Shown here one piece after another: positions 7,075 through 15,115 of a DNA stretch of 26,997 bases. How positions within the stretch are numbered: the stretch's first letter is position 1; each line of letters starts with the position of its first letter. Below the pieces are notes generated by a model, which saw only the letters and a list, made by a program, of their open reading frames with translations, was not told the DNA's origin and ran no database searches. Both the position numbers and the translations under genes were made by a program. The stretch covers positions 1-26,997 of IMG/VR virus record IMGVR_UViG_3300028392_000250; one strand, given 5' to 3'. This stretch comes from a virus.

Positions 7075-9668
7075 TGCAGAAAACAGAACTAAAAATATAC
7101 GCAGATAGTAAGTATTTCAATGTGGACTTATTCGACAATGAGCCTATTGAACTAACTAAGTCTATAATTGAATTGACAGAACCTGAACAAAGGAAGTCAG
7201 ACTATACAAAGACAATCAACATACCAGGAACTGCAAACAATAATTCAATCTTCTCAAACATATTTGATGTCAATCACTCAATATTGAATGGAGACAATGC
7301 TAACTTTTATGTAGACTTTGACCCACGCAAGAAAGCTAATTGTATTTTATATCGTGAGGAGATTCCGCAGTTAAGAGGCTATCTACAAATGACCTCAATT
7401 AATATACTTGATGAGCAAAACATCACTTATGAATTAGTGGTTTATGGTAGGGTTGCTAACTTGTTTCAAGATGTTGGGGATAGGTTATTGACCGATTACG
7501 ATTTCAGCGAATACACTCACTTATGGAACGAAACTAACGTACGAAACTCAATCAATACTTCAATTATTATAAATGGTGTTACCGCTTTATTCCAATTAGG
7601 CAGGGGTTATGTTTACCCATTAATTGATTATGGATTTGACAATAACAAGCAACAGACTTATAATGTAGATCAATTATACCCTGCAATTTATGTGAAGACT
7701 ATTTTAGACAAGATTTTAAAAACACATGGTTATAGATACGAAAGCACAATCCAATCAAATAACTTTTTAAATTCAACAGACTTTAAGCGGTTGATAATCC
7801 CTGCAAGTGGAGTTCCAAGATTAACAGACGCTCAAATAATAGATAAAACATTTGTAGTTGATAGAACAAGCGATGACAATTTAGGCGCAGCAACTAATAA
7901 TGCAGTTAAATTAATATTTAACAATACAGCGCAAGATACAGACCCTGCAGGAGTAGCAGTTGACCATTCATCATGGGTAGTACCTGCTAATAGTGGTGGT
8001 ACTTATAATCTTGTATTAAAGTTATTCTTTAATATTGAGTTAAATATTATTGTTCCTTTATCTTCTGGAGAAAATGTTGAATTTGTAATTAATATTTATA
8101 TTGAAACTACAAGTGGAAGGCTTTTAAATCCAGGCGGAACTTCTCAAATTATAGATATGGATGTAAATAATAGAAGTCAAGATTTAAGTTGTATATTTCA
8201 AACTGATAATAGGTTGCTTTATGATGGTGAAGAAATTTTAGTTAAATGGCAAATTACAAACGTAAGAGTTAGATATCCAAATGGGAAAGCATGGTATACG
8301 CCATCTGTATTAAATATCATAATTAAAACAGGAACACAATTTTACGACATACCAAAACCTGAACTATCTGAATTTTCTTATGTAAATCCGACAAGCGCAC
8401 TTCCTGAATTAAAGGCTAAGGACTTTTTAACTGCATTGATTAAAATGTTCAATCTTTACATTGAGCCAAATCAACTTGATGATAGGTTGTTAGCGATTGA
8501 GCCTCGAGATATTTATTATAATAGTAATGTAGTAGACATAACTAATAACTTAGATGTGAGCAAAGACTTCATTCAAAAACCTATGGGCGCATTAGATTTC
8601 AAAAGACTTGAATTTAGCTATGCTATGGATGATGACTATTGGAACAAAGACTACACAGACAAGTATAATTATAATCATGGATTTAAGAGGTTAGAAGTAG
8701 CAAATGATTTTTTAGTAGAGACAAAAAAGATTGAATTACCATTCGCACCAACACCATTAGCGAAGCCTACAACCGATAGGATTATACCACAGATAGTGTG
8801 GTGGAAAGACCAGAACTTTGGTGGTGTTAGAGTAAACAAAACAGCAAAACCAAGAATATTATATTATGGTGGATTGAAATATACAGGAAAACCATTGACT
8901 ATTCACTCAAATGGAACACCACCAACAAACACACAATATTCAAGCTATGGTTATGCAGGCCACGTTGATGACCCTGTAAATCCTAACTATGATTTGAATT
9001 GGGCGACATCGCAAGAAATTCAATACACTATTGGAGGGCTAACACCGATTACGATAAACAACCTTTATAAACGATACTGGGAGAAAAATATCAAAGAGAT
9101 AACTGATAAGGACAGCAAGATAATCGAGTGTTATATGTACTTTAATAATGTCGAATTGCAGAATTTATCATTCAGAAACCTTTATAAAATAGACCGACAA
9201 TATTATAGACTTTACAAAGTCGAAACCGACTTGAATAGTAATGAGCCTGCAAGATGTCAGTTCTTAAAATTAAAGAATATCAATGTTCCATTAGCAGACC
9301 AAGTATTAATCAATGGTGGTTCTCAAACGATAACAGGCGAAAGATACACACCGATAATCAGTCAAACACCAAATAGGATTGATGTAATAAATCAAAGAGA
9401 GAATTTTAACGTAGAGATTGAAAGCGCAATGGGCATAACAGATTATAGGATTGAGCCTAAATCGCAATTCATAAAAGTAGATAATGATGTTTACTTACCA
9501 CCTGCTAATGCTTCATTTGATTATGATAATAACAAATCAATAGAGATTAAAATTTACAATAATCATAGCGGTAATATTAGAGTTTACACAGCAGTAGATT
9601 CGCACAACGTAGCGAGGAAAACAGGAATCATATTTTATTCAGATGGAACAAATTGGTATCATTTATAA
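7074..9668 (+). CDS. Large tail-tip / tail-associated protein
   Basis: This 864-residue protein is the largest in the window. It begins with a strand-rich domain (LKIYADSKYFNVDLFDNEPI) followed by RKSDYTKTINIPGT and a FxxxFDPRKKANCILY segment, an N-terminal pattern I associate with tail proteins of Bacteroidota phages. The middle contains many beta-type segments and Asn/Thr-rich loops. The C-terminal 150 residues have repeated short strand patterns ending SDGTNWYHL, which resembles a receptor-contact or fibre tip. No peptidase or hydrolase motif was found. By position it is the tail hub or central tip (Tal-like). It precedes the tape measure gene, the reverse of the usual siphovirus order. 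Confidence 0.6.
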   Translation: MQKTELKIYADSKYFNVDLFDNEPIELTKSIIELTEPEQRKSDYTKTINIPGTANNNSIFSNIFDVNHSILNGDNANFYVDFDPRKKANCILYREEIPQLRGYLQMTSINILDEQNITYELVVYGRVANLFQDVGDRLLTDYDFSEYTHLWNETNVRNSINTSIIINGVTALFQLGRGYVYPLIDYGFDNNKQQTYNVDQLYPAIYVKTILDKILKTHGYRYESTIQSNNFLNSTDFKRLIIPASGVPRLTDAQIIDKTFVVDRTSDDNLGAATNNAVKLIFNNTAQDTDPAGVAVDHSSWVVPANSGGTYNLVLKLFFNIELNIIVPLSSGENVEFVINIYIETTSGRLLNPGGTSQIIDMDVNNRSQDLSCIFQTDNRLLYDGEEILVKWQITNVRVRYPNGKAWYTPSVLNIIIKTGTQFYDIPKPELSEFSYVNPTSALPELKAKDFLTALIKMFNLYIEPNQLDDRLLAIEPRDIYYNSNVVDITNNLDVSKDFIQKPMGALDFKRLEFSYAMDDDYWNKDYTDKYNYNHGFKRLEVANDFLVETKKIELPFAPTPLAKPTTDRIIPQIVWWKDQNFGGVRVNKTAKPRILYYGGLKYTGKPLTIHSNGTPPTNTQYSSYGYAGHVDDPVNPNYDLNWATSQEIQYTIGGLTPITINNLYKRYWEKNIKEITDKDSKIIECYMYFNNVELQNLSFRNLYKIDRQYYRLYKVETDLNSNEPARCQFLKLKNINVPLADQVLINGGSQTITGERYTPIISQTPNRIDVINQRENFNVEIESAMGITDYRIEPKSQFIKVDNDVYLPPANASFDYDNNKSIEIKIYNNHSGNIRVYTAVDSHNVARKTGIIFYSDGTNWYHL

Positions 9669-9671
9669 GTC

Positions 9672-11342
9672 ATGGCAGAAGAAAAAGTAATAATAGAAAC
9701 AGAGGTTAAACTCGGTAATTCGACTAACTCAGTAAAGAGTTTAAAAGCAGAGTTAAGACAAGTTACAAATGAACTTGCAAACCTTGAAGAAGGTAGTGCA
9801 GCATTTGTACAAGCAGCACAAAGAGCAGGTGCATTAAAAGACCAAATCGGAGATATAAAAGATACAGTTAATGCCTTTAATCCTGAAAAGAAATTTCAAG
9901 CTATAGCAGATAGTGTAGGAATAGCAGCAAATGGATTTTCAGCAATGCAAGGTGCAATGGCTTTGTTTGGCAGTGAAAGTGAAGACCTTAACAAAGTAAT
10001 TGCTAAAACGCAAGGCGCAATAGCATTAGCAACAGGATTGAATGGTTTATTGGGAATGGGTGATGCTTTCAAGAATTTATCACTTGTTATTAAATCGCAA
10101 GTCGTTTCTGCATTTGCAACATTAAAATCTTCATTAATAAGTACTGGCATAGGGGCATTAGTTGTAACTATTGGTTTAGCAATAAATGAAATAATAAAAT
10201 ACAATGAAGCAATAGATGAGGAATCTAATAAACAAAAAAAGTTAAATGATGAATTAGAAAAATCTAAAAATCTAATGGAGAAAGTTGCAGATGCGAGTGA
10301 AAAAAAACGCAATGCACAAAAAGGTGGACTTGATGATTTAAAAAGAGAATTAGAATTACTTACAGCTAAAGGAGCGAGTGAAAAAGATATTTTTGAAAAA
10401 AATCAAGAAATAACAAGACAAGAATTACAAAATTTAAAAACAAAAAAATATTCAGGATTAGAAGTTAGTAAAGAAATAGCAGACAAAGAAAATCAATTAA
10501 AAGTTAATGAACTTGCCTTTAATAAAAAGATGCAAGACCAAGCTATTGAAGACCAAAAAAAGAAAGAAGATAAAGCAAAAAAGAAAAAAGAAGAGGCTAA
10601 ATCTGATTTTGAATTTTATGAAAATTTAACTAAGCAAGAAGAAAAGAAAAAGTTAGCAAGACAAAATGAATATGACAAACAAGTAGAAGATAATAGACAA
10701 TATAATTACGAACAAAAATTATTAGATATTGAAGATGAAAAGAAATTAAATCAAGAGGTTGCAAAAGACACAACAAAAACCGCAGAGGAAAGATATGCAG
10801 CATTAGCCAAATTAGCTAAAGATGGAGTTATAACGGAAAAGGAAGCAAGCGATGCAAAAATAGCAATCGCACAAGCGGAACAAGATGCTAAATTAGCTTT
10901 AATAGGTGCTTATGGACAGACACTAAACCAAGTTGCAGAATTATTAGGTAAGAATACAGAGGAAGGAAAGGCAGTTGCAATCGCAGCAACAACGATTGAT
11001 ACTTTTGTTGCAGCATTTAGAGCATATAAAGAAGGTTTGAAAATAGACCCCACAGGAACATTCTCAATAATAGCAGCAGCAGCAGCAACAGCAACAGGAT
11101 TAAAAGCAATTCAAGGTATCATCAATACACCAATACCAGGCAAAGGTGGTGGAGGTGGTGGCGGTGGTTCAATGCCAAGTATGCCAGCAGCACCTGCAAT
11201 GAGACCAACAGGATTCTCGACAGGGCAACCAAGTCAAACACCTCCAAAAGTAGAACCACAAAAAGTATTTGTAGTGGAAAGCGATATAACGAACTCACAA
11301 AACAAAGTAGCGAGAATTCAAAGCAAAGCAACTATTCAATAA
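9672..11342 (+). CDS. Tape measure protein (short)
   Basis: The 556-residue protein shows tape measure features. A helical N terminus has KLGNSTNSVKSLKAELRQVTNEL and AFVQAAQRAGALKDQIGDI. A hydrophobic segment lies at about 145-170 (IGALVVTIGLAINEI), and a long Lys/Glu-rich coiled-coil stretch covers residues about 180-400. An alanine-rich hydrophobic helix pair follows (IAAAAAT region), then an eight-glycine linker near residue 495 and a Pro/Met-rich tail. The length sets tail length in such phages; at roughly 1.5 angstrom per residue this suggests a tail near 80 nm, short for a siphovirus. It lies at the end of the tail module, well separated from the chaperone pair expected to bind it. Confidence 0.75.
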   Translation: MAEEKVIIETEVKLGNSTNSVKSLKAELRQVTNELANLEEGSAAFVQAAQRAGALKDQIGDIKDTVNAFNPEKKFQAIADSVGIAANGFSAMQGAMALFGSESEDLNKVIAKTQGAIALATGLNGLLGMGDAFKNLSLVIKSQVVSAFATLKSSLISTGIGALVVTIGLAINEIIKYNEAIDEESNKQKKLNDELEKSKNLMEKVADASEKKRNAQKGGLDDLKRELELLTAKGASEKDIFEKNQEITRQELQNLKTKKYSGLEVSKEIADKENQLKVNELAFNKKMQDQAIEDQKKKEDKAKKKKEEAKSDFEFYENLTKQEEKKKLARQNEYDKQVEDNRQYNYEQKLLDIEDEKKLNQEVAKDTTKTAEERYAALAKLAKDGVITEKEASDAKIAIAQAEQDAKLALIGAYGQTLNQVAELLGKNTEEGKAVAIAATTIDTFVAAFRAYKEGLKIDPTGTFSIIAAAAATATGLKAIQGIINTPIPGKGGGGGGGGSMPSMPAAPAMRPTGFSTGQPSQTPPKVEPQKVFVVESDITNSQNKVARIQSKATIQ

Positions 11343-11360
11343 TTTAATATTTAAAAGAGT

Positions 11361-12368
11361 ATGGCAATAGATAAGAGAATACCCATTTATAGATTTGTAG
11401 TTGGTGAGGATGATGAAGCAGGAGTTACCGCAGTTGCATTAGTTGATAATCCTGCAATCGAGATGAATTGGCAAGCATTCGCAGCAAGTAAAATATCATT
11501 TGATTTCGATGACACACTTTCAACTTTAAGAGGTCAAGAATTAGCACAGCAATTAATTGATAAGGGTGCAATAATCTATGTTATATCTGCACGCCAAGAT
11601 GTGCAAGGTATGCTTAAAACTGCAAAAGACTTAGGCATTCCTGAATCAAGATTATTCGCAACAGGAAGCAATAAGGCAAAGATTGAAAAGGTTAAATCAT
11701 TAGGCATAACAAAGCATTACGATAATAACGCTGATGTCATTAAAGAATTAGGCAGCATAGGTAGCAAGTTCGTAATGGATAAAATCACTTGTTCTAATTG
11801 TGGGCATACTTGGATGGTTGCCGATGGTGGCGAAGACCCTTATAAGTGCAATATGTGCGGAATGGAAAATCAATTTATTGTTGAGCTAAAACAGATTGAC
11901 CAAAAGATGAGCAAGTTTTCATCTAATAAAGAAAAGAAAATAATAAGCGGTGCATTGATGGTGGCAGATTTACCAATATATCGCAAAGATGAACAAGGCG
12001 AATATTATGGATTATTTACAGCCGAAGACATTTACAATATCCGAAACAAGTTCTTTAAAAATAATAATACCAAATCGGTTAATGAAATGCACGACCCAAA
12101 CAAGATGGTTGAAGGAGTGTATATGATTGAATCATTTATTATAGATAGTAAAAGAGGAATAAATGCACCTGATGGGTTGAAGCTAACAGATGGTTCATGG
12201 TTTGGTAGCTATAAAGTAGACAATGAAGATATATGGAACTACTTTATAAAGTCAGGCGAGTTCAAAGGATTTAGTGTTGAGGGTGTATTTAAGACCACTA
12301 AGATTGATGCTAAGCCACTATCTATAATAAAGCAAGCTATTGACATCATAAAGCAAATTGAAGACTAA
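11361..12368 (+). CDS. Composite prohead protease with HAD-like and zinc-ribbon inserts
   Basis: The 335-residue protein combines three modules. Residues 1-40 (IPIYRFVVGEDDEAGVTAVALVDNP) and 194-311 match an XkdF-type head maturation serine protease, with His244 in NEMHD and Ser305 in GFSVEG as catalytic candidates. Between them, residues 44-130 look like a small HAD phosphatase: DFDDTLS (Asp48, Asp50), VISAR (Ser76), lysines in SNKAKIEKVK and a final HYDNNADV acid. Residues 144-166 form a zinc ribbon with CSNCG and CNMCG. It lies directly before the scaffold and capsid genes, where a prohead protease belongs. The inserts may be catalytic or may only bind DNA, scaffold or host factors. The protease assignment is fairly firm; the function of the inserts is inferred. 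Confidence 0.75.
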   Translation: MAIDKRIPIYRFVVGEDDEAGVTAVALVDNPAIEMNWQAFAASKISFDFDDTLSTLRGQELAQQLIDKGAIIYVISARQDVQGMLKTAKDLGIPESRLFATGSNKAKIEKVKSLGITKHYDNNADVIKELGSIGSKFVMDKITCSNCGHTWMVADGGEDPYKCNMCGMENQFIVELKQIDQKMSKFSSNKEKKIISGALMVADLPIYRKDEQGEYYGLFTAEDIYNIRNKFFKNNNTKSVNEMHDPNKMVEGVYMIESFIIDSKRGINAPDGLKLTDGSWFGSYKVDNEDIWNYFIKSGEFKGFSVEGVFKTTKIDAKPLSIIKQAIDIIKQIED

Positions 12369-12412
12369 AAAAGCAACGTAAAAACAAATTAATATTTAAT
12401 AATAAAAAGAAC

Positions 12413-12970
12413 ATGACACCGAAAGAAGCATTAACAAAATTAACAATGTTATTCAGTAAAGAAATGGCAGCACAACAAGCTAAATTAGCTGATGGAACTA
12501 TTATCTCATGGGAAGGCGAATTGAAAGAAGGCGCAGCGATTATGGTAGTTGATGAATCAGGCAATATGACACCTGCACCCGATGCAACTCACACATTAGA
12601 AGATGGAACAGAAGTTTACACAGTTGGCGGTTTAGTAACTGCAATCGAAAAACCAAGCGAAGATACAGGTCCTTTAGAAATGTCAAGCGAATTTGAGCAA
12701 ATCTTCACTAAGCACATCGAACAATTTAGCGGTGTAATTGGTAGAGTTGAAGCATTAGAAAATTCATTTGCAGAATTAAGCAAAGTAATTGCAGATTCAA
12801 AGGTAGATGTTGAAAGCAAGTTTAGCAAAGTAGTTGAATTAGTTGGAGAGATTGCAACTGAACCAAGTGTTAGCACACCTGCACCAAAAAACTTATTATT
12901 CAAAAAAGACAAACCTGCAAAATCTGCAGTTGAGTTATTCATGGAATTTAAAAAATCACAAAATAAATAA
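12413..12970 (+). CDS. Capsid scaffold protein
   Basis: The 185-residue acidic protein has an N-terminal strand-rich segment (ADGTIISWEGELKEGAAIMVV, then THTLEDGTEVYTVGGLV) and a helical, coiled-coil-like region from about 88 to 145 (EFEQIFTKHIEQF, then IGRVEALENSFAEL). A flexible Pro/Ala/Ser linker is followed by a basic end (FKKDKPAKSAVELFMEFKKSQNK). A coiled coil plus a basic C-terminal tail, encoded between protease and major capsid protein, is the classic scaffold arrangement, with the tail contacting capsid subunits. It would be cut out by the protease at 11361-12368. It starts 44 bases after the protease stop and ends 9 bases before the capsid gene. Confidence 0.7.
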   Translation: MTPKEALTKLTMLFSKEMAAQQAKLADGTIISWEGELKEGAAIMVVDESGNMTPAPDATHTLEDGTEVYTVGGLVTAIEKPSEDTGPLEMSSEFEQIFTKHIEQFSGVIGRVEALENSFAELSKVIADSKVDVESKFSKVVELVGEIATEPSVSTPAPKNLLFKKDKPAKSAVELFMEFKKSQNK

Positions 12971-12979
12971 AAAAAAATT

Positions 12980-13933
12980 ATGGCATTTTCATTTAGCAAT
13001 TTATCAGATTACACCAAGACCAATGAGCAGATGCTTATTGTTAAGTCTTTCTTCACTCCAAAGACTGCAACTTATATGCAGAAATTAACAGGAGTGAAAT
13101 TCGCAATGCAAGTACCTTCATTAACCGATGATTTCTATTGGAAAAATGGTGGAACTTGTGGACTTTTAGACGCATCAGGTAACACTACAATTTCATCAAG
13201 AAATTTAACGGTTGCACCTATCAAGATTGAAAAATCTTGGTGTATTGCAGACTTAGAAAAGAAGTACACACAATTGATGTTATCACCAGGTTCACAATAT
13301 GAATCATTACCAGGCGGAATTGATGAAGCATTTATGAACTTCATTATGGGCGCACAAGGTGAGAAAGTAGAAATCGCATTATGGCAGTCAGTATCGGGCG
13401 GTGGTTCAAGCGACTATACATCTAAATTTGATGGTTTAATTCAAATCATTGGAGCAGCTACAGGAGTTATAAGTGCAAATGCAAGTGCATACATTACACC
13501 AGTAACAGCAGTAACCTCATCAAATATTATTTCAGTATTACAAGCTACATATCAAGCTATTCCCGCTGCAATTTTAGACAAAGAAGATTTAAAAATATTC
13601 ATAGGTCAAGATTGGTCAAGATTGTATCAAAGTGCATTAGTTAATTCAAATGCAGCATACAATGTAAACAACTACATTAATACAGATGCAACAGGTGAGT
13701 ATTATTTATTGGGAACAAACGTAAAGATTGTACCAGTACCAGGATTAAATTCAACTAATAAAGCATACGCATTGAGAACAGGAAATATGTTCATGGGTGT
13801 AGACTTAGAAAATGAAGAAGAAGAAATGAAGATGTGGTATTCTCAAGACTATGATTCAGTATTCATGAGAATGAAGTTTAAGTTAGGAACTCAAATTTCA
13901 CAACCTACAGAAATAGTAAAATTCATCGTATAA
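12980..13933 (+). CDS. Major capsid protein
   Basis: This 317-residue protein is assigned as the HK97-fold shell subunit. Supporting traits are its size, the Ala/Ser/Gly-rich composition, the place directly after the scaffold gene and the arrangement of segments: KTATYMQKLTGVKFAMQVP, EKSWCIADLEKKYTQ (the entry to the long spine helix), EALW-like EIALWQSV, IPAAILDKEDLKIFIG and the closing VFMRMKFKLGTQI strand with WYSQDYDSVF. It begins with a short helical N-arm (FSFSNLSDYTK). A rho-independent terminator follows 3 bases after the stop, in keeping with a highly expressed gene. Confidence 0.85.
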   Translation: MAFSFSNLSDYTKTNEQMLIVKSFFTPKTATYMQKLTGVKFAMQVPSLTDDFYWKNGGTCGLLDASGNTTISSRNLTVAPIKIEKSWCIADLEKKYTQLMLSPGSQYESLPGGIDEAFMNFIMGAQGEKVEIALWQSVSGGGSSDYTSKFDGLIQIIGAATGVISANASAYITPVTAVTSSNIISVLQATYQAIPAAILDKEDLKIFIGQDWSRLYQSALVNSNAAYNVNNYINTDATGEYYLLGTNVKIVPVPGLNSTNKAYALRTGNMFMGVDLENEEEEMKMWYSQDYDSVFMRMKFKLGTQISQPTEIVKFIV

Positions 13934-13936
13934 TTT

Positions 13937-13959
13937 AAGGGGGTTAATAGCCCCTTTTT
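13937..13959 (+). terminator. Rho-independent terminator after the capsid gene
   Basis: AAGGGG (13937-13942) pairs with CCCCTT (13951-13956) across an 8-base loop, followed by a run of T to 13959. It starts 3 bases after the capsid stop codon. The stem is short, so partial termination that lowers expression of later genes is likely. Confidence 0.7.
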
Positions 13960-13965
13960 AAACTT

Positions 13966-13973
13966 AAAAGGAG
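13966..13973 (+). promoter_or_regulatory. Strong Shine-Dalgarno sequence
   Basis: AAAAGGAG lies 10 bases before the ATG at 13984. Such sites are rare in this window, where most starts rely on overlap with an upstream stop, so this marks a gene that is initiated independently and probably strongly. Confidence 0.6.
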
Positions 13974-13983
13974 AAAACAAAAT

Positions 13984-14502
13984 ATGCCATGTGCAATAGT
14001 TAGTTCATACGCCTTAGACTGCAAAGACGCAGTTGGAGGTATCAAAAATATTTACATCACAGAACTTGCAAATGTTACAGCGGTAACAGAGAATGCAAGC
14101 GGATTTGTAACAGCAATCACAAAAGCAGGTGGAACAAAGTTTTATAAATATGCTTTGCTTCCAAGAGCCAAAAACGATTTCAGTCAAAACATAATGGCTG
14201 ATGCAGCATTGGGAACGGTTGCTTATGAGCAAACCATAAATACTAATTTTACTAAATTAGCTTATGTAACTCAATTTCAATTACAGACTTTGATTGCTAA
14301 CAGATGTTCAGTTATTGTAGAAACAAAATCGGGTCAATACTTCTTGTTTGGAAAAGAGAATGGTGTTGAAGTAACCGCAGGTAGTGCAGCAAGTGGAGCA
14401 GCAATGAATGAGTTTAATGGATATATCTTGACCTTTACAGGAATGGAGAAAGCATTAGCAAACGAAGTTAGTTCGAGTATTATCGCAGGATTATTGACAT
14501 GA
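13984..14502 (+). CDS. Probable major tail tube protein
   Basis: The 172-residue protein contains LDCKDAVGGIKNIYITELANVT near the start (about residues 11-32), then strand-rich segments, NIMADAALGTVAYEQT, VIVETKSGQYFLFGKENGVEVT, and AASGAAMNEFNGYILTFTGMEK near the end. The CKDxVGGIK start and the GxEngxEvTaGtaaSGaAmxexxGYxLtftgmEk ending are characteristic of an abundant virion protein type in Bacteroidota phages that I would expect to be the tail tube subunit. High expression fits the strong Shine-Dalgarno. After its UGA stop the same frame stays open for 27 more codons rich in glycine. Tube protein is the best reading; a decoration protein is the alternative. Confidence 0.6.
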   Translation: MPCAIVSSYALDCKDAVGGIKNIYITELANVTAVTENASGFVTAITKAGGTKFYKYALLPRAKNDFSQNIMADAALGTVAYEQTINTNFTKLAYVTQFQLQTLIANRCSVIVETKSGQYFLFGKENGVEVTAGSAASGAAMNEFNGYILTFTGMEKALANEVSSSIIAGLLT

Positions 14503-14586
14503 ATCGGATCTAGTGGTGGTGGAGGTGGAGGTGGCAATGAACAAATTGGTGGTGGTGGAATTGGTGGTGGAGTAGTGACACCTTAA
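14503..14586 (+). other. In-frame glycine-rich extension behind a UGA stop
   Basis: After the TGA at 14500-14502 the frame of the preceding gene continues for 27 codons to a TAA at 14584-14586. The encoded tail is IGSS, seven glycines, NEQI, four glycines, I, three glycines, VVTP. There is no in-frame ATG to start it separately. A low rate of UGA readthrough would give a 200-residue form (172 + one inserted residue + 27). It could also be the remains of a longer gene cut by a point change. Confidence 0.4.
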
Positions 14587-14616
14587 GTAAAAAAAATATT
14601 GTTTTATGTATTATTT

Positions 14617-14649
14617 AAAAGCCACTCTTAATCGGAGTGGTTTTTTTTT
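14617..14649 (+). terminator. Rho-independent terminator
   Basis: CCACTC (14622-14627) pairs with GAGTGG (14635-14640), extended by a G-T pair and AAAA/TTTT, with a 7-base loop and nine T at 14641-14649. This strong terminator closes the tail tube unit. It also overlaps the 5' part of the open frame from 14606, which argues that the next gene really starts at 14684. Confidence 0.85.
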
Positions 14650-14679
14650 AGCAAAATTTTCAAAGACTTATATATATAA
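14649..14679 (+). promoter_or_regulatory. Candidate phage late promoter, copy 2
   Basis: TAGCAAAAT at 14649-14657 is followed after 10 bases by the perfect palindrome TTATATATATAA at 14668-14679, ending 4 bases before the ATG at 14684. It lies directly after a strong terminator, where a new promoter is needed. It is the weakest match in the upstream block of the three copies but has the best AT-rich block. Confidence 0.45.
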
Positions 14680-14683
14680 GTAT

Positions 14684-15115
14684 ATGTTAAGAGTTGAACA
14701 AAATACAATCCAAAATATAATTCTTACTTTAACCGAAAACAAGGTTGATAAAAGGGAGTATTATTTAATGGAATGTACAAACCAAGTTACAAATGATATT
14801 GCATATAGTATTTTATCTAATGATTTAAGCGCATATCCTGAAAGATATAATGAGTTTGAGTTTACAGTATCACAATCCTTTGTTGATGGCAAAGACAATA
14901 ACATTAACTTACTCTATTCAGGATTTTATACTTATGTTGTATTTGAAACATCAATGACTTTAAATGACTTTGTAAGTATCGCAAATGCAGCACAAGCAGT
15001 CGGTTTTATTATAGGGGAATTAGAAACAGGATTATTATGGCTTAAACCAACTGCTCAAAACAATACAGAATATAATCCAGCCGATTCAACTACCTTTGTT
15101 TACACACCACAATAA
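14684..15115 (+). CDS. Hypothetical virion-region protein
   Basis: The frame is open from 14606, but the earlier ATG lies upstream of and within a terminator hairpin. The ATG at 14684, 4 bases after an AT-rich promoter-like block, gives a 143-residue protein starting MLRVEQNTIQNIILTLTEN. It is acidic and strand-rich, with no membrane segment or known motif. The middle (SAYPERYNEFEFTVSQ) and the end (VGFIIGELETGLLWLKP) look like immunoglobulin- or jelly-roll-type strands, and a GELETGLLWL-like pattern recurs in small proteins of Bacteroidota phage structural regions. It sits between the tail tube gene and the portal gene, so a minor head or tail protein is likely. Confidence 0.6.
   Translation: MLRVEQNTIQNIILTLTENKVDKREYYLMECTNQVTNDIAYSILSNDLSAYPERYNEFEFTVSQSFVDGKDNNINLLYSGFYTYVVFETSMTLNDFVSIANAAQAVGFIIGELETGLLWLKPTAQNNTEYNPADSTTFVYTPQ

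Noticed and set aside
9896-10312. 138-codon minus-strand frame opposite the tape measure gene
   Set aside because: It results from the Lys/Glu/Ala-rich codon use of the tape measure gene, which gives Phe/Leu/Ser on the other strand. No family resemblance or start signal.
12843-13088. 81-codon + strand frame across the scaffold/capsid junction
   Set aside because: It runs through the end of the scaffold and the start of the capsid gene in another frame, with low-complexity His/Leu-rich content and no support.
14606-14683. Upstream start for the gene at 14684
   Set aside because: The added 26 codons run across a terminator hairpin with its T tail (Phe-rich product), while the ATG at 14684 sits directly after a promoter-like block.
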